64,000 nt of DNA from Gimesia fumaroli. GTDB lineage: Bacteria; Planctomycetota; Planctomycetia; Planctomycetales; Planctomycetaceae. The stretch covers positions 1,521,501 through 1,585,500 of the forward strand of contig NZ_CP037452.1 of the NCBI RefSeq assembly GCF_007754425.1, read 5' to 3'. The notes beneath the pieces are model-generated. The model was not told the origin of the DNA, did no database searches, and saw only the letters and a list, made by a program, of their open reading frames with translations. A program made the translations under genes and the position numbers. How positions within the stretch are numbered: position 1 is the first letter of the stretch; each line of letters starts with the position of its first letter. Of this stretch, positions 45,680 to 55,183 are shown one piece after another.

Positions 45680-48481
45680 ATGATGCATACGCGATTTTTT
45701 GACCGACGTCTTTTATTTGCGAAGGTTGTTTGTTTTCTTGTAGCAGGAATAGCTTTGTGCTGTCTGACGAACATGCAGTCCCTCCAGGCACAGTTGCCTC
45801 AAACAACCGTGTATGCAATTTCTCCTCCAGGAGGTCAAAAAGGTCAGACTGTGGAAGTTCGCGTGACCAACGGCAAAGACCTGGAAAATCTCGACTCTTT
45901 ATGGTTCAGCCATCCCGGAATCAAAGCCGTTCCCAAAGTACAGGAAAGCAACGGGAAAAAGACACCGGTGGCCAATACCTTTCTGGTGACCGTTGGCAAA
46001 GAAGTTCCCGCGGGCGTGTATGATGTCAGAGCACATGGTCTGTATGGACTCAGTAATCCACGCTCGTTCGTGGTAGGCGACCTGCCCGAAAAGGCAGAAG
46101 CAGAACCGAATAATAAGCCAGGCCAGGTTAATCCGATGGCCATGGACTCTGTTGTAAATGCAGGCCTGCAAGGGGCCACCGATGTAGATTATTTTTCGTT
46201 CCCTGGTAAAAAGGGAGAGAAAGTCTCCATTGATTGTCGAGCCGCTCGCATCGATTCTCCGATGGTTGCTGTCGTTGAACTCTATGGCCCTGACAATCGA
46301 CGGCTTGCCAGCGAACGCGATACCTTTCGCAACGATCCTTATATCAATCTGACGCTGCCTCAAAATGGCACTTATCAGGTAAAAGTATACGACCTGACCT
46401 ATTCGGGTGGGGCACAACATATTTATCGGTTAAGTGTGCATAAAAAACCGCACATTGAATTCATCATGCCACCTTCAGGAGCACCGGGGACCACTTCGAA
46501 TTACACACTGTATGGTTATAACCTTCCGGGTGGGAAAATCTCGGACTGGAGTATCGGCGATGAGCCTCTCCAGGAAGTTCAGGTTTCGATTGCACTACCT
46601 GCGAAACCAACCACATTGGAAATGGGAGAGCAGGGCTTTCCACATGAAGCGAGTACAGACGGATTTTCCTATGTCTGGGAATCACCGGCTGGAAGTTCAA
46701 ATCCGGTAACGATTTTCTTTGCGGACGGAAAAATTGTTCGCGATGAACAGACAAAAGAAGAAACGTTAAGCATTCCTGGAGAGTTTGTCGGGCAGTTTGA
46801 AGCGAAAAATGATGTTGATACCTTTCGTTTTACCGGCAAAGCCAAAGAGAAATATTCGATCGAAGTTTTCGGACAACGAAACGGCATTGTGATGGATCCT
46901 GTGATTGTCGTTGATCAGGTGATCAAAGACAAAGAGGGGAAAGAAACATTCAAACGCCTGGCCAATGTGGGGGCAACCAGTGTGTTCCCAGATCTGGGCG
47001 GCAAGTTATTCGATACGCGATCCGATGATCCTTACTACCTGTTTACTGCTCCCGCTGACGGAGAATACCGAGTGACGTTGCGTGATCTTCAGTTTGAAAC
47101 ACGCGGTAATCCACGCATGGTGTATCGGGCAGTGTTGCGACAGCCTCAACCCGATTATCGACTGGTGGCATTACCTCTGCATCCGCAAGCCGTCAACACT
47201 GGTGGAGCTCCTGCTGCCATCGCTTTGCGAAAAGGGGACAGTTTCAAAATCTCCGTGATGGCGTTAAGGCGGGATGGCTTCAATCAAACCATTGATCTTT
47301 CAGTGAAAGGATTGCCGGCCGGCGTCACCTGTAAAGCGGCCAGCATTGGTTCCGGCAGTAATACTGCTGAGATGATAATTACTGCCGATGAAACAGCGAA
47401 AAAATGGTCAGGCCAAATCGAAATTGTCGGTCAGGCTGCCGGATCGGATGCCCAAAAAATGGAGCGGGTCGCTCGTGCGGCGACCGTGTTGCGACCCGTA
47501 GCAAATAATATTCGTGCTGAGTCTCGAATCGCACGTTCACTGGGCTTATCGGTCATTGATGAAGTTGCCCCGTATCAAGTGGTAGCAGATGTCGCCGAAG
47601 TGAAAGTGAACCAGGGACGACAGATTCTGGTTCCCGTTAAAATTGTGAAACGAACCGGATTTGATAATGCCGTAGCGTTGGCCTGGAACGGGGTTCCCAA
47701 AAACAGCAATATAACAACGCAGAATAAAACGATCGCTAAAGGGAAACACGACGAACTATTTCAGGTCTTTGTGAAAAACAATGCAAAGCCCGGCGTGTAT
47801 ACGACTTACCTGCAATCAACTGTCGATGTTTCTTACCGTCGTAATCCCGGTCAGGTTGACGAAGCCAAAAAAGAACAAGCGGAATTAGCAAGGAAATTGA
47901 CTGATGCACAAGCGGCTCTGACTGCTGTGACGAAAAAACGAGATGAGATTGCCAAAGCGTCCGACAAGACAGCCGAGCAAAAGAAAGCAGAACAGGCGAA
48001 AGCAGAAGCAGAAATCAAAGCGGCAACGGCAAGTGTCAAAGCCGCCGATGCTGCGAAAAAAGCTGCTGATAAGAGAGTGGCCGCTGCAGAAAAGGCGGCT
48101 GCTCCCAAGACTGTCAAGGTATATGCTCCTTCAACACCTTTGGTGATTCGCGTCAACCCGGCACCAGTCACACTGACTTTGAATGTTCCCGGTGGTGGTG
48201 CATTGAAGAAAGGGGCGGCGATTGATGTCAAAGCGACAATAAAACGGATCAATGATTTTAAAGGACCTGTCGAATTAACGTTGCCTCTTCCTCCTGGAGT
48301 GAAGGGAGTGACCGCGACGACTGTTCAAATTCCTGCAGATAAGACCGAAGTCACCATTCCGATCAAGGCTGCTGCGGACGCCACTGAAGGTGATCTGGCG
48401 AATATGGTGGTACGGGCTAAAGCTGACTTCCAGGGAGAAGCCTTGGTCGATGCACCAATCAAGCTAAAAGTAACCAAGTAA
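45680..48481 (+). CDS. Secreted PPC-domain protein with Ala/Lys coiled coil
   Basis: The 933-residue protein has a signal peptide (to about residue 37). An IPT-like start follows (YAISPPGGQKGQTVEVRV), then pre-peptidase C-terminal (PPC) beta domains at about 155-255 and 370-490. Additional Ig-like segments follow. Residues about 722-812 are an Ala/Lys/Glu-rich coiled coil, interrupting a beta-rich region. A last Ig-like domain ends the chain. No catalytic motif is present. It probably binds partners outside the inner membrane and works with its two neighbours. Confidence 0.82.
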   Translation: MMHTRFFDRRLLFAKVVCFLVAGIALCCLTNMQSLQAQLPQTTVYAISPPGGQKGQTVEVRVTNGKDLENLDSLWFSHPGIKAVPKVQESNGKKTPVANTFLVTVGKEVPAGVYDVRAHGLYGLSNPRSFVVGDLPEKAEAEPNNKPGQVNPMAMDSVVNAGLQGATDVDYFSFPGKKGEKVSIDCRAARIDSPMVAVVELYGPDNRRLASERDTFRNDPYINLTLPQNGTYQVKVYDLTYSGGAQHIYRLSVHKKPHIEFIMPPSGAPGTTSNYTLYGYNLPGGKISDWSIGDEPLQEVQVSIALPAKPTTLEMGEQGFPHEASTDGFSYVWESPAGSSNPVTIFFADGKIVRDEQTKEETLSIPGEFVGQFEAKNDVDTFRFTGKAKEKYSIEVFGQRNGIVMDPVIVVDQVIKDKEGKETFKRLANVGATSVFPDLGGKLFDTRSDDPYYLFTAPADGEYRVTLRDLQFETRGNPRMVYRAVLRQPQPDYRLVALPLHPQAVNTGGAPAAIALRKGDSFKISVMALRRDGFNQTIDLSVKGLPAGVTCKAASIGSGSNTAEMIITADETAKKWSGQIEIVGQAAGSDAQKMERVARAATVLRPVANNIRAESRIARSLGLSVIDEVAPYQVVADVAEVKVNQGRQILVPVKIVKRTGFDNAVALAWNGVPKNSNITTQNKTIAKGKHDELFQVFVKNNAKPGVYTTYLQSTVDVSYRRNPGQVDEAKKEQAELARKLTDAQAALTAVTKKRDEIAKASDKTAEQKKAEQAKAEAEIKAATASVKAADAAKKAADKRVAAAEKAAAPKTVKVYAPSTPLVIRVNPAPVTLTLNVPGGGALKKGAAIDVKATIKRINDFKGPVELTLPLPPGVKGVTATTVQIPADKTEVTIPIKAAADATEGDLANMVVRAKADFQGEALVDAPIKLKVTK

Positions 48482-48574
48482 GATAAACGCACTCAAGATA
48501 AGCTTTCAGATTTAGTACAATGGCAGTTGGTTAGTTTTTCAACTGTTTCAACAGTGATAACAGAGGGGCACGTT

Positions 48575-51500
48575 ATGCGGAACAGGTTTGCTAATTTATG
48601 TGTGATGTTAGCTGCAGTTTTTGCTGCTGGAAGTATTGCAGCAGCAGAAGAAAAACCGATCAAACCTGCGAAAGTAGAGTTGGGACGTCCTGTCAGCTTT
48701 GAGAAAGATGTATTTCCTATTTTGGATGCAAATTGCATTGCCTGCCATAACGTAGCCAAAAAAGAAGGTTCGCTTGTTCTGGAAAATGTTAAAGATCTGA
48801 TTAAAGGTGGAGACAGCGGTGCTTCTGTAGTCCCTGGAAAACCTGACGAAAGCTATCTCTACAATGTCGCAGCCCGCGTCGAAGAAAGTTTTATGCCCCC
48901 GCTGCCGAATAAGGTGGGTGCCAAAGCGTTAACACCTCAACAGGTTGGCATTCTGCGCCAGTGGATTATTGAAGGTGCCAAATCCAGTGGGAAGTCTGCT
49001 GAAGCAGGTGTTGCCTGGCAGTCTCTGCCACCCGGCTTGAACTCCATTTACGCGACCGCACTGTCTCCGTGGGCACGTTATGCGGCTGTGGGACGTGCAA
49101 ATCGTATTGCTGTTTACGATCTGACTTCTGGAACCGAAGTCGCTGCGTTAAATGATCCTGCACTGGTAAAATTACAAAAAGACGGAAAACCGTTTTATCC
49201 ACAGGGAGCCGCACATCGCGATTTTGTACATTCACTGGCGTTCAATTCAGATGGCAGCCTGCTTGCTTCAGGCGGTTATCGGGTTGTTAAACTATGGAAG
49301 AAGTCTCTCGGGAATGTCGTTAAGAAAATCGATCTTCCAGCTGCGGTCACCAGCATGGCTCTGAATGCAGACCGTAGTGTTCTGGCTGTTGCGACAGCCG
49401 ATAATTCTGCCTCTCTCTGGAAATTACCGGAAGGAAAGAAGTTGGTCGATCTGAAAGGACATGCTGGTGAAATCAAAGGGCTTTCCTTTACCCCGGATCG
49501 TTCGAAAGTGGTTACGTCTTCTGCCGATCAAAGTTTGCGTGTCTGGAATGCCGCCGATGGCAAGCAAATTTCCACGATGAAAACTCCGGCCGTCATCAAT
49601 GCATTGACGGTCAGTAAGGATGGCGCACAGGTAATTGCGGGCGCTGCAAACAATATTATTTATGTATGGGCTCTGACGATTCCCGCACCCAAAGCTGGAG
49701 AAAAAGCACCAGAAATTCCTGCCGCTCTGTATGAGTTAAAGGGGCATGCTAAACCCGTTTCCTCTGTTAAACTGGTCATGCCTGCGGGCACGCAATTGGT
49801 CTCAGGCAGTGAAGACGGCACTGTACGAGTCTGGGATTTGAATGGCAAAAAACAGATTCGGTCAATCAATCATGGGGCTCCCGTCACAGATGTTGATGTC
49901 AGCCCCGATGCCAAAAATCTGGTTTCGGTCTCCGTAAATGGGACGGGAAAGATCTGGCAGTTGAGTGACGGAAAAATGCTGAAAGAGTTCCGTGGCGATC
50001 TGGCAAAAGAGCGTCAGTTGATTCTGGCGACCGAAGCACAAACCGTTGAAAAGCAGAAAGTGGCATTGGGAGATGCCGCTGTCAAAGCAGCTGATAAAAA
50101 TGTAAAAGATCGTGAAGCAGAACTGAAAAAAAGAACTGAAGAACTAGCGGCAGCGAAAAAAGCATTGCCAGAAGCCAAGAAAAAGGCCGACGAATCTACT
50201 AAGAAAGTGGAGGCAGCCAAGGCTGAACAGGCGAAGTTGCTGGCCGATCATAAGAAAAAGGGAGAAGACGCTGTTAAAGCAGCCAGTGCACAAAAGGCGG
50301 CTGCAGATAAAGCGGTTACTGACGCTGATGCAAAGTTGAAACAAGTCAACCAGCAGAATCAGACTGCGATTGCTGCCGTTGAAAAAGAGGCAGCTGCGGC
50401 CAAGAAAGCATTGGATGATGCCAATGCGGTCAAGCCGGATCCTAAAGATAAAGATGCTGAGCAAAAGAAGAAGGACGCCATTGCAAAAGCAAAAACCGCT
50501 TTTGACGCAGTACAGAAAAAACTGGGTGCTGCAAAGCAGAAAAAAACGACGGATGAAAAACAGGCAACGCAGGCCATTCAGACCGCAAAGCAGGCAGTTG
50601 CAAAAGCGACGGCTGCGGTAACAGCTGCCACGAAGCTGGCTGCTTCCAAGCCTGATACGAAAGCCATCGATAAGAAAGTCGCTGACGCTGAAGCCGAAGC
50701 GAAAAAACTGGCCGACGCGGCTACTGCGGCAGAGAAGAAGATTACCTCTTCAGAACGTTCCGTTAAGGTTGCAGAAACAACTCTGACGAAAATCAAAGGG
50801 CAACTAGCCGAGCGTACCAAAGAGAAAGCTGCATTGGATGCATCAGCTAAGAAACTGGACGCGGCTCTTGAGGAAGCCAAAAAGCAGGCCGCTGTTTTAA
50901 CTCCCATCAAAGCGGTAGCTTTCTCAGAAGATGGGAAACAGGTTGTCACCGGCGATGACAGTAAACAGGTCCGTGTATGGGATACGACGACCGGTAAAGA
51001 ACTGGATACATTAGCCGGTCATACCGCTGCTGTCTCTGCTGTTGAATATACATCTAAGACGATCGTCGTTTCCGGCAGTGCTGATAAGACGATTTTAATT
51101 CAGAGCCTCCAGCCAGTTTGGTCACTGATTGCCCAGTTGGGCGCTGATACCAAAGATCCTATGAAGGTCGGCGGATCGCCAATTACCAATCGGGCGCTTT
51201 GTCTGGATTTCAGTCCGGATGGAAAGCTGTTGGCTGTTGGTGGTGGCGATCCTTCGCGGAGTGGTGAAGTGATTCTATTTGATGTCGCGACAGGAAAAGT
51301 AGTTCGTAAGCTTGAGAACGCCCATAGTGACACTGTACTGGGACTGAAGTTCTCTCGGACCGGAAAATCATTGTTGACTGGTGCTGCTGACAAGTTCGTG
51401 AAGATCTTTGATGTAGCTACCGGCAAATTTGTCAAATCGTTTGAAGGGCACACGCATCACGTGCTGGATGTTGCCTGGAAAGCCGATGAATCCACAATCG

Positions 51501-51868
51501 TCAGTGCGGGAGCCGACAATGTGATTAAGGTCTGGAATATCGAAACCGGCGAGCAGAAACGCACAATTTCCGGTTATTCGAAACAAGTGACCTCGATTTC
51601 CTTCCTCGGATTGGGAGCTAACATTGTCAGTGGTGGCGGGGATAAAACGGTTCGCATGCACTTGACGACCAATGGGAAAAATTACCGCAATCTGAGTGGT
51701 TCTACCGACTACGTGTATAGCGTGGCCGGCAGCCGGGATGAAGCGATTGTCATTGCCGGCGGTGAAGATGGCATCCTACGAATCTGGGATGCAAAAACGG
51801 GGAAACTACTAAACAGTTTTAATCCACCTGCTGTTTCTGGAAATCAGCAGGCTAGTGCCGGTAAGTAA
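48575..51868 (+). CDS. Secreted cytochrome c-WD40 protein with long coiled-coil insertion
   Basis: The ATG at 48575 gives a clear signal peptide and has GAGGGG upstream. The 1097-residue chain begins with a planctomycete-type cytochrome c domain with CIACH (residues 54-58). WD40 repeats follow from about 150 to 470 (for example LKGHAGEIKGLSFTPD). A 300-residue Ala/Lys/Glu coiled coil (about 475-775) follows. WD40 repeats resume to the end. If both blocks belong to one propeller, the coiled coil projects from its rim; two propellers are the alternative. The gene lies 93 bp after the PPC gene and ends in a strong terminator. Confidence 0.88.
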   Translation: MRNRFANLCVMLAAVFAAGSIAAAEEKPIKPAKVELGRPVSFEKDVFPILDANCIACHNVAKKEGSLVLENVKDLIKGGDSGASVVPGKPDESYLYNVAARVEESFMPPLPNKVGAKALTPQQVGILRQWIIEGAKSSGKSAEAGVAWQSLPPGLNSIYATALSPWARYAAVGRANRIAVYDLTSGTEVAALNDPALVKLQKDGKPFYPQGAAHRDFVHSLAFNSDGSLLASGGYRVVKLWKKSLGNVVKKIDLPAAVTSMALNADRSVLAVATADNSASLWKLPEGKKLVDLKGHAGEIKGLSFTPDRSKVVTSSADQSLRVWNAADGKQISTMKTPAVINALTVSKDGAQVIAGAANNIIYVWALTIPAPKAGEKAPEIPAALYELKGHAKPVSSVKLVMPAGTQLVSGSEDGTVRVWDLNGKKQIRSINHGAPVTDVDVSPDAKNLVSVSVNGTGKIWQLSDGKMLKEFRGDLAKERQLILATEAQTVEKQKVALGDAAVKAADKNVKDREAELKKRTEELAAAKKALPEAKKKADESTKKVEAAKAEQAKLLADHKKKGEDAVKAASAQKAAADKAVTDADAKLKQVNQQNQTAIAAVEKEAAAAKKALDDANAVKPDPKDKDAEQKKKDAIAKAKTAFDAVQKKLGAAKQKKTTDEKQATQAIQTAKQAVAKATAAVTAATKLAASKPDTKAIDKKVADAEAEAKKLADAATAAEKKITSSERSVKVAETTLTKIKGQLAERTKEKAALDASAKKLDAALEEAKKQAAVLTPIKAVAFSEDGKQVVTGDDSKQVRVWDTTTGKELDTLAGHTAAVSAVEYTSKTIVVSGSADKTILIQSLQPVWSLIAQLGADTKDPMKVGGSPITNRALCLDFSPDGKLLAVGGGDPSRSGEVILFDVATGKVVRKLENAHSDTVLGLKFSRTGKSLLTGAADKFVKIFDVATGKFVKSFEGHTHHVLDVAWKADESTIVSAGADNVIKVWNIETGEQKRTISGYSKQVTSISFLGLGANIVSGGGDKTVRMHLTTNGKNYRNLSGSTDYVYSVAGSRDEAIVIAGGEDGILRIWDAKTGKLLNSFNPPAVSGNQQASAGK

Positions 51869-51909
51869 GTTATCACAGGATATTAAGATGTGTTAAACGT
51901 CTTCTTCGA

Positions 51910-51946
51910 GCGGCTGTACGACATTTTGTCGTACAGCCGCTTTTTT
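51910..51946 (+). terminator. Intrinsic terminator of the secreted cassette
   Basis: A 13-bp perfect GC-rich stem (51910-51922 with 51928-51940) is followed by six T. Confidence 0.95.
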
Positions 51947-52065
51947 ATGTATTTTGACTGATGTGATCAGCTGAAAATTACCACCTGATTGCACTGTTCC
52001 TGCTGACTGATTATATTCGCAGACACATTTGAAACTTGTTAGAATTCAGCAGGAACCATCTCATT

Positions 52066-53346
52066 ATGTCTGAACAGTTAAGTAAACGCCTTTTCGCAGA
52101 ACTCGAAAGCCTTGTGCTGATCGACCCGCATACACATATCAATCCCCATTCTGCTGCTTCAACTACTTTAGCAGACATTATGGGGTACCATTATTATACC
52201 GAGTTAGCCCATTCAGCCGGGCTCTCTAAAGAATTGATTGAAGAACCGGGCATTGATCCCAAAGAAAAGGTGGGGCGGCTGGTCACTCAGTTGGACGATT
52301 TGGATAATACAATCCAGCTGAGCTGGCTGCTGGAAATCTGCAGCGAATTCTTCGATTTTCAAGAGGACGCTATTACGGAATCCAATTGGGAAAAGCTATA
52401 CGATACCGCTGCCGAGAAAATGGCTCAACCGGACTGGGAGCAGCAGGTCTTAAAGCAGAGTGGTCTCGAACAGGTCTTTTTGACGAATGATTTCGATGAT
52501 CCTCTGGAAGGCTTTGATACGAACCTGTATATCCCCTGTCTGCGGACGGACGATCTGGTGTTTCATCTGGCGAAAAGTGAAACACGTGAGCGTCTGGCGA
52601 AGGCGACTCAGATGGGCATTGGCTGTTCCAAAACCCTCAGAGATGCTATTGGTGAGCTATTTACGCATTTCACTGCAAAAGGGGCGCGGGCTTGTGCGAT
52701 TTCATTACCCCCCGATTTTTCACCTGTTGCCGTAACTGCAGAACAAGTCGATTCAGCTGTTCGTTCACTCTTTGCCGGGAATGAGCTTACCTGTGACGAG
52801 TCGAAAATCGTCAGTCAGTTTGTGTTCTGGACTCTGGCAGAATACTGTGCCGTCCATCGCTTGCCATTCGATCTGATGATCGGGGTCAATCGTCGGGTCT
52901 ATGAAGCGGGCGTGTTTCAGGGACAGGATCTCTACGACAAACGGACTTCACTGATCCAATACAAGGAATTATTCAACGCATTTCCGAACGTGACTTTTCC
53001 CGTCTCTGTATTGACGAGCACCAGTAATCAGGAACTGGTCAGTTATAGCTGGATCTTTCCCAACGTCGTCATTAATGGACACTGGTGGTATTCGAATACT
53101 CCTGCATTTATTCATTTTGACTGTAAGAGCCGTCTGGAAGCAGTACCCAAAACAAAACAGGTCGGTTACTACAGCGATATGTACAAGCTCGAATTTGCCT
53201 TGCCTAAGTTTCGTATGTATCGTCGAGTACTAGCGAATGTATTAGCCAGCGATTTTGTGATCGGTCGGAATTGGTCTGAACAGCGTGCCATAGATCTTGG
53301 TAAACTGGTTTTGCGAGGGAACGTGGAGACCATATTTGGTTGCTAA
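52066..53346 (+). CDS. Glucuronate isomerase (UxaC)-like amidohydrolase-fold protein
   Basis: The ATG at 52066 with AGGA upstream is chosen; the frame continues to a TTG at 52036. The 426-residue protein has the D-X-H-X-H metal motif (IDPHTHINPHS), and INGHWWYSNTPAFI followed by SRLEAVPKTKQVGYYSDMYK near the C-terminus, both in the UxaC pattern. UxaC interconverts glucuronate and fructuronate. It is shorter than the E. coli enzyme (470), and no other hexuronate gene is nearby, so the substrate may differ. Confidence 0.8.
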   Translation: MSEQLSKRLFAELESLVLIDPHTHINPHSAASTTLADIMGYHYYTELAHSAGLSKELIEEPGIDPKEKVGRLVTQLDDLDNTIQLSWLLEICSEFFDFQEDAITESNWEKLYDTAAEKMAQPDWEQQVLKQSGLEQVFLTNDFDDPLEGFDTNLYIPCLRTDDLVFHLAKSETRERLAKATQMGIGCSKTLRDAIGELFTHFTAKGARACAISLPPDFSPVAVTAEQVDSAVRSLFAGNELTCDESKIVSQFVFWTLAEYCAVHRLPFDLMIGVNRRVYEAGVFQGQDLYDKRTSLIQYKELFNAFPNVTFPVSVLTSTSNQELVSYSWIFPNVVINGHWWYSNTPAFIHFDCKSRLEAVPKTKQVGYYSDMYKLEFALPKFRMYRRVLANVLASDFVIGRNWSEQRAIDLGKLVLRGNVETIFGC

Positions 53347-53460
53347 TCGGGAAGCTCCATGTCTTAACGAGATTGCATCAGGGGCAGGCGAGCTTTAAAA
53401 TAGCAGACATATCCCGTTTTATCTCACGTCTTTCATCGTTTCGTCATAAGGGTTTCATAT

Positions 53461-55143
53461 ATGGCTACCCTGGTCATGTTACAAGCTGGTCAAGCCGTCA
53501 CTTATTCTCTTTCCGGAGAGGAAACGGTAATTGGCAGGCATCCGGATTGCCAGATCCAGCTTGATTCGAATATGGTTTCCCGCCGTCATGCACAGGTGGT
53601 AGGTGAAGGGGACCAGTATTTCGTGGAGGATCTGGGCAGTGGAAATGGAACGTTCGTCAACGGCAAGAAAATTGAAGGCCGTACGGAACTGACACATGAG
53701 GATCGCCTGAAGGTCGGGCCCATTTTATTCCGTTTTGAAGCCGACCAAAAAAACAAAGCAAAAAAGAGCTCCATCATCTCAGCTATGGATCCGAGTTTCG
53801 ACTTTGGATATTCATCGGATGATGAAGGGGATGCTTCAGCAACCATCATGGGAGCGATCTCTGGTGGTGGGGGCTTTGGAGGTCTGGATGTACGTCCTGA
53901 AGCCAAGCTGAAAGCGATGATTGAAATCAGTCGCAGTCTGGCCGGGACCGTCGATCTGGAAAAACTGTTACCACAGATATTGACGACGCTGTTCAATATT
54001 TTCCCGGCTGCAGACCGAGGCTGTATATTGCTCAAAGATGAAGAGACTGGTGAAATGGTTCCCCGCGCATTTAAGCATCGGCGCGAAGGGGAAGATGCGA
54101 CGGTTAAATTGAGTCGCACGATTGTAAATAAGGTCCTGGAAGAAAAATCCGGGATTTTATCAGCAGATGCAGCCAGCGACTCCCAGTTCGATGCCAGTGA
54201 ATCAATTTCGAATTTGTCCATCCGTTCGATGATGTGTGTGCCGATGTTGGGACTTTCTGAAGAACCGATTGGCATTATCAATATCGATACCCAGAATCCA
54301 CTGAAACAGTTTCAGGAAGAAGATCTGGATCTGTTGATGTCTGTTGCCGGTCAGGCAGCACTCTCTTATGAAAGTGCGCGGCTGATGTCTTCTTATATGG
54401 AGAAGCAGAAACAAGACAACGAAATGGACATCGCTCGTGGTGTGCAACAGGGCTTGTTGCCTAGTTCGGTGCCTGAAGTGCAAGGGTACGAATTTTTCGC
54501 TTCGTATCATTCGGCACAAGCTGTCGGGGGAGACTATTACGACATATTTGAGCTGCCTGACGACAAAATCGGGCTGTCGTTTGGAGATGTTGCAGGCAAG
54601 GGGGTACCCGGGGCGATGATCATGGCTCGTATCTCAAGTTGTGTTCAAAATACAATGCGATTCGTGCATGAGGCCGGTCCGGCCGTGGAAGCGATTAACG
54701 ATCATATGTGTGACAGCGCGGTGGAAGGCCGTTTTGTGACCTACGTGCTGGTGATCCTGGATACGAGTAACCATCGCCTGTCTTTGGTCAATGCAGGGCA
54801 CATGTCGCCGATGATCTTAAAGCCGGATGGCTCACTGGATGAATTTCCGGAAGAGAGTATTGGTGTGCCAATCGGGGTGATGGAAGGTTTCCCATTCGAA
54901 GTCGTAGAACGGGATCTCGCGCCAGGCGAAATCGTGGTGCTGTTTACCGATGGTGTTGATGAAGCCATGAATCCTGAAGGAGAGTTATATACTCTGGATC
55001 GAATGAGAAAATTTATCAAATCTAACCGTGATAAGAATGCGGCGGAATTAGGTCAGGCACTTCTGGCGGATGTCAGACGGCACGCCAACGGTCGGCCGCA
55101 GAATGATGATATCACTATAATGACATTCGGGCGTGTTTCCTGA
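53461..55143 (+). CDS. FHA-GAF-SpoIIE phosphatase (first of a tandem pair)
   Basis: The 560-residue protein has an FHA domain (about 1-95, [27 protein letters not shown]), a GAF domain (about 155-310) and a PP2C-like SpoIIE/RsbU phosphatase (about 340-560). The phosphatase keeps its metal aspartates: [28 protein letters not shown] and NDDITIM. RsbU-type enzymes dephosphorylate anti-sigma antagonists; here the FHA domain would sense phosphothreonine partners. It overlaps or abuts the paralogue. No STAS or RsbW-like gene is present. Confidence 0.93.
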   Translation: MATLVMLQAGQAVTYSLSGEETVIGRHPDCQIQLDSNMVSRRHAQVVGEGDQYFVEDLGSGNGTFVNGKKIEGRTELTHEDRLKVGPILFRFEADQKNKAKKSSIISAMDPSFDFGYSSDDEGDASATIMGAISGGGGFGGLDVRPEAKLKAMIEISRSLAGTVDLEKLLPQILTTLFNIFPAADRGCILLKDEETGEMVPRAFKHRREGEDATVKLSRTIVNKVLEEKSGILSADAASDSQFDASESISNLSIRSMMCVPMLGLSEEPIGIINIDTQNPLKQFQEEDLDLLMSVAGQAALSYESARLMSSYMEKQKQDNEMDIARGVQQGLLPSSVPEVQGYEFFASYHSAQAVGGDYYDIFELPDDKIGLSFGDVAGKGVPGAMIMARISSCVQNTMRFVHEAGPAVEAINDHMCDSAVEGRFVTYVLVILDTSNHRLSLVNAGHMSPMILKPDGSLDEFPEESIGVPIGVMEGFPFEVVERDLAPGEIVVLFTDGVDEAMNPEGELYTLDRMRKFIKSNRDKNAAELGQALLADVRRHANGRPQNDDITIMTFGRVS

Positions 55144-55183
55144 AGAATGCTGTTTTCTATTCAATCAACCTGATGGCCTTAAC

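Noticed and set aside
53586..54281. 231-codon frame antisense to the first FHA-GAF-SpoIIE gene
   Set aside because: Ser/Pro/Arg-rich composition typical of a shadow frame; the sense strand encodes a clear three-domain protein.
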